In this document: positions 34,126 to 44,944 of the stretch, piece by piece
Layout of the letters: the number at the start of each line of letters is the position of its first letter
Numbering within the stretch: position 1 is the stretch's first letter
From: Hemibagrus wyckioides
Taxonomy: Eukaryota > Chordata > Actinopteri > Siluriformes > Bagridae
Length of the DNA: 64,000 bases
Direction: 5' to 3'
Assembly (NCBI RefSeq): GCF_019097595.1
Contig: NC_080727.1
Location: forward strand, 8,144,001-8,208,000
Notes under the pieces: generated by a model
Databases searched by the model: none
What the model was told of the DNA's origin: nothing
Seen by the model: the letters and a program-made list of their open reading frames with translations, nothing else
Made by a program: the position numbers and the translations under genes

Positions 34126-34177
34126 GCAGGGGGACAGACAGACAGAGAGAGAGAGAGAGAGAGAGAGATAGACAGAC

Positions 34178-34224
<47 letters not shown>
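33880..34224. repeat. Purine tract of GAGA and GACA steps
   Basis: About 345 bp of imperfect GAGA/GACAGACA repeats. The Arg/Glu-rich frames at 33941-34277 are by-products of this repeat in two phases. Confidence 0.95.
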
Positions 34225-34227
<3 letters not shown>

Positions 34228-34536
34228 TGCTAGAACCTTTCTCCTCAGATTCTCCTCAGCCGCTCACTTCTTCTTAAATGATCATATTTTTAACCTACTC
34301 CTGACAGTGTGTGTGATGTGTATATGATTGAGTATAGACACAGTACAATATTATTACCAATGCCTCAGAGCCCAAATGTATTTAGCACCAAATAGAATAA
34401 TAATCCAAACCTCTAAACCACACAATTACTGCCACTACACACCAGCAAAGGAGCCTGAAAACCTTGGAGAGCAATTAACACATAAACAAACATTCATTAT
34501 AATATTCTTTTTCAGTACAGTAAGTGCAGTATCATG

Positions 34537-34740
34537 GTCAGGGTTGTGGTGGATCCAGAGCTTATCCTGGGAACACAAGGTGGGAATGGGACAGCTTAGA
34601 TGGGACACCGGTCCATCACATGGACACACGAGCAATTTAAAGTAGCTAATCCAACTGTTTCTAGAGGTTTAGAGGAAACCAGAGAACCAGGAAGGAACTC
34701 AGAAAGTACACAGGAGGAACATATGAAACTCTGCCGTGAT
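34537..34740. repeat. Dispersed repeat S2
   Basis: GCTTATCCTGGGAACACAAG, GACACCGGTCCATCACATGG and GGAACTCAGAAAGTACACAG follow the S2 order found at 62588. Confidence 0.6.
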
Positions 34741-34849
34741 ATTAACCGCAGCTCAGGACTGCTAGTGAGTGAAAAAGCAGTCATCTCATCACAGACATAT
34801 GCGAGAGAAGAGGTGAATTACAAAATGACAAAAACATTATTTAGGAAGG

Positions 34850-34850
<1 letters not shown>

Positions 34851-34884
<34 letters not shown>
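34851..34884. repeat. (TG)n microsatellite
   Basis: About 17 TG units. Confidence 0.95.
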
Positions 34885-34886
<2 letters not shown>

Positions 34887-34996
34887 CATCAAACACTTCC
34901 ATAAAGCAGTCAGAGAGCACTAATCCTAATCAGTTTAATAGAAGATGTGTAAGAGCTGGTGTGAATTTAAAATAGGGAGCTCTGTTGGCGAGAAAG

Positions 34997-35002
<6 letters not shown>

Positions 35003-35045
<43 letters not shown>
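35003..35045. repeat. (AG)n microsatellite
   Basis: About 21 AG units. Confidence 0.95.
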
Positions 35046-35047
<2 letters not shown>

Positions 35048-35986
35048 TTAGGAAAGGATACAGAAAGACTTGGGTGTGAGAGCTGGCTAGTTGAAGCAAA
35101 GATTTAGATAAAGAAAAAATCCACCCTGAATCCACCTTTCTAATTAAAATGTGATCTTTAGCGACACACAAGATTTATTTTGTAATGGAATTCGGATTAT
35201 TTTTTCTCTTTAATCTTCTTTCTTTGTCTATTCTCACTCCGTTCGGTTAGCTGCGGATAGTTGTGTCAGTAGAATTAACCTTTGCTTCATTTCTGCATCA
35301 ACAGAGCGATGCAGCAGCACTTTAGTCCTGTAGCCAGTCCAATTCTCTCAGGACCTTATCCGTACACTCTGCTGAGCTTTCATGCTAACGCCACCATCAA
35401 CGCCACGGTGCTCGTAGACCGCTAACTAGCTGAGAGGAGTCTCGTCTGCATCGTATAGCAACACTGCACACTGACACTTTAAATCCAGCGTTTGTTCTTC
35501 TACATCAGTTCCATGTGACTGAACTGAGTAACGTTAATACAATTAGTTTTTGTACAAAAAACATGATTTGATCTTGTACTTTCAAAGTCTGAATCAAATC
35601 AAACGCCGAGTTCACAGTTGAGCTGAAAATCAAAGCCACAACACTGCTGTTTTGCAGCAGACACATCACCACTGCACTATTCTGCCATGCATAGTTTAAC
35701 TGCCTACATTTTATACTATTGGATTTTAATACTATATATTATAGATTTCTATAGATTATCAGTGAAAAAAAATTCCTTTTTTTTTTCAGTGTAGTTTTCT
35801 CATTAGTATGACATGAAATCCCCAGAGAGGAAATATTCTTGAACATGTGGAAAAGAGGTTACTTTTTTGTGTGTATTTTTAAATACTAAATATAAAAAAT
35901 TAGTTTGAAGAAAAAACATAGAAAAAAATATTTATTAATTAATTAGTTAATTTATTTAGTTATTTACTTCAATAAATGTAATTTTC

Positions 35987-35991
<5 letters not shown>
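35046..35991. other. Unassigned noncoding stretch
   Basis: 35220-35640 is complex and repeat-free. The remainder is AT-rich. No coding frame with domain content. Confidence 0.4.

Positions 35992-36058
<67 letters not shown>
35992..36058. repeat. Compound (CT)n-(TA)n microsatellite
   Basis: CT to 36018, then TA to 36058, immediately beside the long palindrome. Confidence 0.95.
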
Positions 36059-36069
<11 letters not shown>

Positions 36070-36071
36070 GT

Positions 36072-36264
36072 TTTTAAATTATAAATGATAAATAAAATAA
36101 AATAAAAGCTAAAAAAAAGATATTAATTAAGAGATATTAATGTGGCACATGTATGGCAATGAGATATCTCATTGCCGTACATGTGCCACATTAATATCTC
36201 TTAATTAATATCTTTTTTTTAGCTTTTATTTTATTTTATTTTATTTATCATTTATAATTTAAAA
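36072..36264. repeat. Near-perfect long palindrome (arms 94 and 99 bp)
   Basis: Arms 36072-36165 and 36166-36264 are reverse complements with no spacer; the centre is GAGATATCTC at 36161-36170. I find one substitution (TATGGC against TACGGC) and length differences of one AAAAT unit and single A/T bases. Composition is AT-rich except for GTGGCACATGTATGGCAATG near the centre. No gene. It could be a foldback element, a replication-fork inversion, or an assembly artefact. Confidence 0.93.
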
Positions 36265-36318
36265 CCTGCTTTATAGTCATGTTCTAATGGTTGAGGCTCT
36301 GTGAATCCTGTGATTCAG

Positions 36319-36319
<1 letters not shown>

Positions 36320-36364
<45 letters not shown>
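36320..36364. repeat. (ATT)n microsatellite
   Basis: About 15 ATT units. Confidence 0.95.
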
Positions 36365-36367
<3 letters not shown>

Positions 36368-37658
36368 TTGTAGATTTTATATATTGAGATGTTTTTTCTT
36401 AATTTTTATATTTTATTTTTTTCTTATTTATGTGTATATATGCATATAGGTACTAAATGACTAAAATCAAAAAGGTAGGTCATGTAAAGGTCTGGATTTT
36501 GTTTCCTTTTTTTTATTTTTTTATTATTGATCGTCAAGAAATTTGGATTGAAAGCTACATTATTCTACTCTTTGGTTGTCCACACTAAATGACTGCAAGT
36601 CAACTTCTGCAGCACAATTCTGACCTCTAATGTCAAACATCCTGGATTAAATTCTTCTCTGCATTGTTACGGGTGGTTTATCGTCGTCAACATCAAAATG
36701 CTGATCGATTAAGAAGCATTAAATATTCATATAGGGAAGAATATACGTTTCCACCTGCAGTATACGTGGCTTCGTCTACCGGTTTCTAGGGAGGAAAAAG
36801 GAGCAAAGTGAGAGCAGGATGTTACTGTAATTAGACTCTGATTGAAATGATGCTATCAGTCAAAGAGGGATTTACGTGTGTGTGTGTGTGTGTGTGTGTG
36901 TATGCATATGTGCATGTGAAATTTAATTATTTCCTTCACAGGAAGCAGTCTTCCCAATTCTGGTGATTATTTTTTATTATTACTACTGTTATATAAAACC
37001 TGTTTAATATTTATCAAAGTAAATCCGCTGGTCAGAAATGAAAACAAGGTTCAATCCCACACCATGTAACATGCTCCCTCATCTTCTGCATTTCTATCAC
37101 TCCATCTTTCATCATCCCACTACTTATTCACCTCACCATTCCTCTTTATTTTATCAGATTAAGTCTTATATGAGAACAGAGCAGGTTTTCTATGAAGAAT
37201 AACAGATTTTAATGCACCTTAAAATTAATACGTATCCAGAAAATGGTCCTGTTCGGCATCTTGACCTTTCATTACCTTTATGTCCTTGTTTTGCTTTCGT
37301 TCTTTTCTCCTCTTTTTATACAAAGGAAATGAAAAAAATAAGAGGAAAGAGGCCACCAGGAAAGAGAGGGAAGATGAGAAAAAAGCCCTCGAGAGACATG
37401 ATTGGAAAATGGAAGCACTTAGAGAGAGAGAGAGAGACAGAGAGAGAGAGCACAAGCCAGGCAAATAGACAGAAACAGAAATACAGTGCGCAAGTAGGAA
37501 GTAAGAGAGACAGAGAGAATAAATAAACTGATGGAAAACGGAAAAAGCAACAGAGAAGGAGTAATAGAAAACGAAAGCAGAATGTACTGTAGGAGGCGTT
37601 GCATAAAAGAAAGTGGAACAAGAGAAAGAGAAAGTGAGTGAAAAGAAGTAAAAAAATA
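36365..37658. other. Noncoding stretch; complex block 36540-36870
   Basis: 36540-36870 is complex and repeat-free. A GT run lies at 36876-36901. 37320-37640 is purine-rich with AG runs, giving spurious frames of 100-149 codons on both strands. No gene supported. Confidence 0.45.
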
Positions 37659-37997
37659 TAGCTGCAAGCAGCAATGATGGGCCCTTGCACTATGAGCCAT
37701 CACTACACGGTGCCATCGCCACCCAGGCGCACCAGGTACAGTGAGCACAGTGGGTACATGCATTAAAAGGGGAAATACCAAAAGGACAAGAGTGACAATT
37801 TACTGAAAGTGATCACAGCAAAGTCCACTGATGGCAAATCGAAAACTGACTTTCCTTCTAAACTATATAAGGACAAAAGGGACAGTTTGGGTGTAATGAA
37901 ATAGATCATAGCAATGTCCAGTGATGTCCAAAGGGACAATGACTCTCCCTCTAAACTATATTACTATATCAGTTTATATATATATATATGTATGTAT

Positions 37998-38032
<35 letters not shown>

Positions 38033-40119
38033 CCCAGAAAAATGTATACACATGTATACATTTGTATGCAATGTATAGACATTTATACAATGTATACACA
38101 TTTCAGGATTTAAGAAATTTTCTTATACAAAAATTTGTATAAATATTGTATTACTAAATTTATTGCTATACATTATAGATTGATTTATATGATAATATTA
38201 TGATAATATTATTAATATTATACTAATATTATTTACATCATACTATTTTTCTTTTCCTGAAGTGTATATACATTTTTAGATTGACTCTGTATATATGAAT
38301 TGTGAAAATGAAGCAATATTGTAAAAAAAAATTAAAATAACGGGATAAGAGTCTCTAGTGGACATAGTCTAGTACTGCAGGAGTCAGGTGAAAATGGACT
38401 AGTCAATGGACTGATAAATGTAAAAATTTGTTGTGAGCCATTAGAGCATCACAAGATCATGAAACTAAGCAGAATCACTCACAACCAGTTTTAAAAAAAA
38501 TTTCAAATTTCCACTGTTAAGATATAAGAACATTAACATTTTTCTATTATGTCCTCACAATAGCAACATCATTCAAAATATCACAAATTCCTTCACAGTT
38601 TCACATCAGCCATGTCCTGACATTATTCTGACTGATTTTCAACCAAATCAGATGAAAGTAAGGGACAAAACAGAGATTTCTAAAAGTGACACACTTCCTG
38701 CTGCCAGTTGGTGGCGCTATGAGTGACACTCACAATAGTCATGTCCGTGTGATCAGCTTTCTTCTTTTAACATAAAGTTGAGGTTTGATGTACATCACAC
38801 AATATACACCGAAGTTATTATCCACTTCCTGTTTCCTTTTATTCGCCATAAGTTTAAGGGCTCCTCACGGCTGAACCATATGAGATATCAAAAATCCCTT
38901 AACAACTTTAGATCCTCAACGTCTTCAGATCATATTGGACCCTGTTTGGTCAAAATCATACAAATCCCCTAGGAGGAGTATATCAAATTCCATTGGCGTT
39001 TTTCACTCATCCCAAAATAACTGACTTCCTGTTAAGCAGATCCCATGACAGGTGGATGAACGTCATTTAGCTCAATGAGAACTAAATGTATACCGGCTCT
39101 CATGCATATACGTCCAAGTGAATATGAGCTGTGCAGCTATATTTCTGACAAAGTTCCAGGGGGCACTGTGACAGCCCTGTGCCACGCCCGGGGACCAGCC
39201 ACACTGGCCTTTCTCATAAACGTACACTCTCTATGGGAAATATTTTGGAACATTAGGCCTTTCCACTCGTAAGATATGAAAAAATTCATTTTCTTCTATT
39301 ATGTTCTCATGTAAATCGTCGCCATTGTAACACGATTCAAGGTATCAAAAATTCCTTCACAGTTTCACATCAGCCATGTCTTGTCATTATTCTGACTGAT
39401 TTTGAACCAAATCAGGTGAAAGTAAGGGAGAAAATATTAGAAATTTCAAAAAGTGACACACTTCCTGCTGCCAGTTGGTGGCGCTATGACCGAGACTCAC
39501 AGTTGTCATATCAGTGTGATCAGCTTTCAATGCTTAACATAATCCTAAGGTTTCATGTAGAACACTTAATGTACACAGAAGTTATTAGCCACTTCCTGTT
39601 TCATTTTATTCGCCATAAGTTTAAGGGCTCCTCACGGCTGAACCGTTTGAGATATCAAAAATCCCTCATCAATTTTGCATGATCAATGTCTTGAGATCAT
39701 TTTAGCCTGGGTTTGGTGGCGGTTGTATTAATTCTCTAGGAGGAGTATTTCAAATTCCATTGGGTGAGTTTTGCAAAAACTCAAAATAACTCACTTCCTG
39801 TGGATTAGACTTAATAACATGCAGTGTGAAAGTTGTTCAGTGCAATGAGTGTGTACCAACTTGTACATGGATACGTGCAAGTGTGTATCAGCTATGCAGC
39901 AAGATGTTCCAGGGGGCGCTGTAAAGGGTGTGTGCCACATCCAGGGTCGAGCCACGGTGACGTCCTAATGGCCAACCTGTCTGCTGATTTTCAAGAGTTT
40001 TTGAGCATGCTAAGGGGTCCAAAATGCCCGGAAAGGTTGGGAAAAAAAATAAAATAAATGAAACATAAATTCTAACGAAAACAATAGGGCTTCTGTACCT
40101 ACGGTGCTCGGGCCCTAAT
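37659..40119. mobile_element. Non-autonomous interspersed element with an internal tandem duplication
   Basis: Starts ATAGCTGCAAGCAGCAATGA followed by GGGCCCTTGCAC and ends GGTGCTCGGGCCCTAATAA. Both end sequences are familiar from dispersed teleost elements, and the GGGCCC..GCAC parts form a short imperfect inverted pair. The interior repeats itself: CACTTCCTGCTGCCAGTTGG recurs at 38692 and 39459 (767 bp apart), and TTCGCCATAAGTTTAAGGGC and GTTCCAGGGGGC also recur. No transposase or reverse transcriptase frame is present. A TA/AG microsatellite (37976-38030) lies inside. Class unassigned. Confidence 0.68.
38000..38030. repeat. (GA)n microsatellite
   Basis: About 15 GA units after a short TA/TATG run. 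Confidence 0.9.
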
Positions 40120-40134
40120 AAATGAGCGAAAATA

Positions 40135-40335
40135 AGTAAAGGGGAGGGAAGGAGAGAGTGAGAGAGAAGGAAAGAAAGGGGAAGAGAGAGGAGGAGGAGT
40201 AAGGGAGAGAAGGAAAAAGAGCTGAAAAAGAGAGGTGGGAGTGAGGTAGAGAGGGAAAGAGGCAGAGAGAGAAGGAGAGAAATGAAGAAAGAGGGAAAAG
40301 AGAGAAAGAGCGAGGGGGAGTGCTGGAGATAAGGG

Positions 40336-40378
<43 letters not shown>

Positions 40379-40570
40379 GGGGTGAGGGAGAGAGAAAGAG
40401 AGAGGACACTAAAAAGAGAGTGAGAGAGAACAGAAGAGAGAAAGAGATAGGAAAAGAGAGAAAGTAAAAAAGAGGTAGAGAGAGAGAGAGGAAAAGGGAG
40501 GGTGAGAGAGAGGAAAAGGGAAAGTGAGAGAGAGAGAGATAGAGAGAGGTGATCAAGGGAGAGAGGGAAA
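40135..40570. repeat. Long purine-only tract (GGA/GA rich)
   Basis: About 435 bp with almost only A and G on the plus strand, including a pure AG run at 40338-40372. It starts just after the right end of the 37659-40119 element. The Ser/Leu/Phe-rich minus-strand frames of up to 222 codons are by-products. Confidence 0.95.
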
Positions 40571-40902
40571 GGGAACCACATGATGTCCTTGCTGCTACTT
40601 AACGAGCTGAAAGAGTGTTTTGTTGGCGCTCAGGGTTACTCGTCTTCAAGGCTCTTCACCGAGTGTGCACAAAAAAAAAAACTAATGAAGATGGAGTTGA
40701 GAAATGGAACAAAAATGTTTTAGAGTTAGGAAACCAAAAAAAGAAAAAAGTGGAAACACAGAACCAGGCCACTCAACAACACTGGAACTCAACAACATTC
40801 TGTATAAAGTAAAAGATCCTAACCAACACCCAGGAACAGAACAGGACTGATACGTGACTCTGGAACAAATGGACAAGAAGATTGGAAATGGGTCAGGATC
40901 AG

Positions 40903-40903
<1 letters not shown>

Positions 40904-40976
<73 letters not shown>
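40904..40976. repeat. (CTAT)n microsatellite
   Basis: About 18 perfect CTAT units, abutting a SINE head. Confidence 0.97.
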
Positions 40977-40978
40977 TT

Positions 40979-41105
40979 GTGGCTCAACAGTTAAGGCTCT
41001 GGGTTACGCTTCAGAAGGTTGCAGGTTTAAGCACCACCAGTCTGGCACTTTTGGGCCCTTTAACCTTCTCTGCTTGACTGGTACTTATGTTTAGTTTATA
41101 TTTTG
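40979..41105 (+). mobile_element. tRNA-headed SINE (family S1) fragment
   Basis: TGGCTCAACAGTTAAGGCTC (A-box-like) and GCAGGTTTAAGCACCACCAG (degraded B-box), then TTTTGGGCCCTTTAACCTTC. Truncated at the 3' side. Confidence 0.7.
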
Positions 41106-42345
41106 GCAGACTGTTACAAAAGGCAAATCTTGCACTCTAAGAGATTATTTTGTTCATTTGTTTTGCCTTTAACTAACAGTATTGTGCCTTGTTTGTCTAG
41201 ATACAAATGAATTTTATTCATTAATCCCACACACAGGAATATTTACCCACTACAAGAAAAGTGAAATTCATGAAAATCCATTTTACTTCAGAAAACTGAC
41301 TGTATCCTGTGAGCAAATTTACTTATAAGGAGACTTGCTAATATGAAGCACGATTGGTTGGCTCCAGATAGTGCTGAGTTAGTGCAGCTTTATGTATATA
41401 GGAGGTTTTATAGTTTTATTTCATGCCCAATATTGATGAAAGTGAGGAAGATTCAATTAGGGGAAAAAATGGCAACCTTTACAGTGAGGAAGAGTGAGTC
41501 TGCTTCTATCGCAGTGGCTCAGCTGGCATTACTTGAAGATTTAGCGCTGTGTTTAGATCATGTCATGCTTCGGACATTCTCAGTAGTTGTGCCATTAACA
41601 CACTTCCTAATTTATTAATTTGGTTCGGTTTGCAGGATTTAAACGTACTTCAATATGACTTTATGAAATGACCGGAAATGCTTTTTTTATATAGTGGTGC
41701 TTAAAAAGTGCTTGAATGATAAAAAATCAATAAATCCAAACTGGCTTGATCATTGACAGTAAACAAACACTGTCCTTTCACTCAAAAGATGCCTCACTGC
41801 TGTAGCCCCGCCCCTTTCTCCTTCTGCTATTTGCTCAGTTATGAGCATATAGTGGAATGAGCTCCTGTAACTCAACACAAATGTAAAGACATTACAGAAA
41901 ATACAAGAAATGCTAATTTAATCCAGCATGGCTGCAAAAGGCGGTATGTAAAACAGATGTCAATGACAGTTTGTACAATGTTTAGGTGAGGCTCAGGCAA
42001 ACTACAGCAATAATAAAGCTGTAGAGTTTGTTTGGAGCTCTCACCAGCACAGGCATCCTTTGCGGAATTTGGGCAGAATTTCAAAATGAAATAAAGAATG
42101 TGTTTAAATCTCTTATTCAGTTCTTGAAAACTAAAAAATTGTCCTTGAAAGTCTTGGAATTGTATTATGGAGTATCTGTGGGAATGCTGAGTGGCCTATG
42201 AAATTTGCACTATGCAGAAGTCTAGCTCTCGCTAATAAGCAAACCGGAGAAGATAGAAGCAAAGAAACACTTCAAGTTTCAATATGGCATGAAAGAAATC
42301 AGAAATTCCTTAATGGAAACATTTTCTACTGGGATATATGTGTTT
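41106..42345. other. Unassigned noncoding stretch
   Basis: Complex to AT-rich. The 91-codon frame at 41343-41618 has no domain I recognise and no splice context. Confidence 0.4.
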
Positions 42346-42573
42346 CGGTTCCGGGTGGTCTAACAGCAGGATCCTGTACTCCAAGCAGGGAACCAACCCA
42401 GCTACTGAAGGGTTAACTCCCAGTGTTAGTCCCAGGCCTGGATAAAATGGGAGGGTTGCATCAGGAAAGGCATCCGGTGCCAAAACCTGTGCCAAAATCA
42501 AATATGCGGATCGGATGTTCCCGCTGTGGCGACCCCGAACGGGGAGCAGCCGAAGGACAACAACAACAGAAGA
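42346..42573 (+). mobile_element. tRNA-Glu-derived SINE
   Basis: Head TCCGGGTGGTCTAACAGCAG with the tRNA-Glu order, body AGGGAACCAACCCAGCTACT, then GGGAGGGTTGCATCAGGAAA, AAATCAAATATGCGGATCGG and GCTGTGGCGACCCCGAACGG, ending in a CAACAACAACAG tail. The inverted copy is at 7766. The tail is of the RTE LINE type by family knowledge. Confidence 0.75.
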
Positions 42574-44181
42574 TGAGTAAACACACAGCACTGAGTGTGT
42601 CAAAAGGATGTTCAGTACAAGCATCAACATGAACACTGAACTGTCTTTATGATAACAGCAACAGCTCTTAAGTCTTCAGTATTCAGGTGGAATTATTCAC
42701 TAAAAAATAGGATCAAATTTGAGCATGAATAAATTAGATTTTTTTTTTTTTTTAAAGCAGAAGTCAGAAGTGCAAATGTTGCAGAATTAAAGCATGTGAA
42801 TGAATCGGGCAGATCCAATTATCTGAGATCCAGCAATAGAAGCCACAACAGTTGGCCTTCATGATTAATCATAGCTTTATCATTATTTTGATGTGAGTTT
42901 GTGCACTAAACTCACTGTGAAAGGTTACAATAAGAGGACGGATCTTGTTACCCAGGGCACAGCACCACAATAACACTCTTGTGTGAGCATGAGCATAAAT
43001 GACATCATTTCCTTAGGACATGTGAACAGCTAAAAACCTGGTCCTTGACATCCCTGCATTATCATCCCTGCTGTGTTTAGACCGTAAGTGCAGAGTGTTT
43101 TTACTTATAAAAGTGGAAAATGGAGTTGTCTTTGAAAAAAATATATCGACCAGGTGCATTTTGAGAAATGTGATCTTTTATGAAAGGCATTACATGTTCC
43201 ATATGAAGTGTGTTACTAGAGGCATTCATTTCCCCATAAATAAGTGTACTCACTCAACACACACACACACACACTCTATTTTTTTCTTTTCTGCAATGCA
43301 AATAGCCATCTGATTCATGCACAGACATGCTCACTATAATAGCTGATAAATAAAACATTACTCGTGCTGAAACGATAACTCTAAAACTCATTTTTACGCA
43401 CTACAGTCAAATATCATGCAGCAGAATGAAGCACAGAAATTTGGCTAGCTTTACGGTTTCCTTTCATTCACCTGAGTCCTGGCTTAGGAAAACTTTCTCC
43501 TGACTCGTATACAGTATGCCCTATCCCGTAGTGGTCCTCTGAATGTTGTAAATGAATATTACTCATTAATTATAAACGTTAGACCAGCTCCATCTGATTT
43601 CCATAGACTAAAGACCGTAGAAAGGGTCACGTCCTTAGGGCTAATTTGCTAATTGACTTGCAAATGGCTCATAAGGGATCAGTTAAAGTTAAAGTGGATG
43701 TCAAAAGGTCAGAGTTTCTGTTTAGTTCGGGAAATCAAAGCTCTTTTCTGTCGAGATTAATATTTTGAAGAAGACCACCCAGTACAGGGAATTTAATAGT
43801 TCCTGAATGTATGTGTGTGTGTGACTTTTCTTCTCAAATTCAATAAAATGCAAAGATTGTACGTCTGCCATGTCAGTTCCACATCCAACCAAACTTTAAT
43901 AACTGAAGGAAGTGAATGTTGTTGTTATTCTTCTAAATGCTGCACTGAATATTCACAAGGATGAGAAGAGTTTTAGAGAGAAATGTACTGACAGAACACC
44001 AGCTAGAGAATACAAATCATATGGATGCTTAAATGAATAAATAATAATCAGCTAACTAAATCAAGTACTTTACATCAAAATACTAGTTTATGTGTCCTGT
44101 CTCGGTCCTCGTCTTTCTGTGAAGAGAAAGAAAGGATTATCAAATTCCACATGTTGTTAACTCATACATTTCCTTTCCTTT
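42574..44181. other. Unassigned noncoding stretch; complex block 43540-43790
   Basis: 43540-43790 is repeat-free with several TAAT/ATTA cores (ACTCATTAATTATAAACG, GCTAATTTGCTAATTGAC). A short CA run lies at 43258-43274. No coding frame supported. Confidence 0.4.
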
Positions 44182-44450
44182 CAATTCAATTCGATTTTAT
44201 TTATTTGTATAGCGCTTTTTACGATGGACGTTGTCTCAAAGCAGCTTTACAAAAGCAGAGAAACAGAGAAATGAGGAACAAATTAATAAATTAAATGAAT
44301 ACATTATTTTATCCCTAATGAGCAAGCCTGCGGCAACAGTGGCAAGGAAATACTCCCTGTGATGATATGAGGGAGAAACCTTAAGAGGAACCAGGCTCAG
44401 AAGGAAAACTCATCCTCCATTTGGGACAGTAAATAATGTAAATGTAACTA
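44182..44450. repeat. R1 dispersed repeat, well-preserved copy
   Basis: TTCAATTCAATTCGATTTTA, TTGTATAGCGCTTTTTACGA, CAAAGCAGCTTTACAAAAGC, CCTAATGAGCAAGCCTGCGG and GATATGAGGGAGAAACCTTA. This is the clearest R1 copy here. Confidence 0.8.
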
Positions 44451-44944
44451 AATAATGTTTCACTGTAATATCAGTTAGCATAGTGATAGCAGTTTGGTAA
44501 AAGAAATAATATATGATAACTGGGATGCTGGGATGACCTTCATTCAGCTCCACTGCAGTGCTAGTGCAGTACTGTACTATTTAGGTTGAAGCTGGTGATA
44601 AGATTAGGCTTTTATCAGTGTCTAACTCTATGCTTTAGTAATCATGGACAGATGACAGGATCATCAGGGAAGAGGAGGTAAGGTTTACTCAGTGGGGTTA
44701 GAACTATTACTACTACTACTACTACTAAGAAGAAGAAGAAAAATATTCAGGAGTATCTAGTGTGGTTGGCAAATCTAGTCTCTGCCATCGTCCAAGCCAA
44801 GTACCATGATCGAAAGGTGTTAATCCAGACTGGGAGGAAGACATCAACATTCAGCCAGTACACGCAGAGTGCTCCATAAACCATGCTGTGTGTTCCTCAA
44901 GACAACCACATGACCACCATCACACTGTTTCAGTTTTATTTCTG

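Noticed and set aside
33941..34277. Arg/Glu-rich ORFs of 76 and 100 codons
   Set aside because: Translations of GAGA/GACA repeats in two phases.
37225..37781. Minus-strand ORFs of 120-149 codons and plus-strand ORF of 104 codons
   Set aside because: Both strands and several frames are open because of an A/G-rich patch. No domain, and the right end overlaps the start of an interspersed element.
39888..40581. 222- and 160-codon minus-strand ORFs
   Set aside because: Low-complexity Ser/Leu/Phe translations of a pure purine tract.
40979..41105. Functional tRNA gene
   Set aside because: The A-box and B-box-like parts do not fold into a credible cloverleaf, and the sequence continues as a SINE body.
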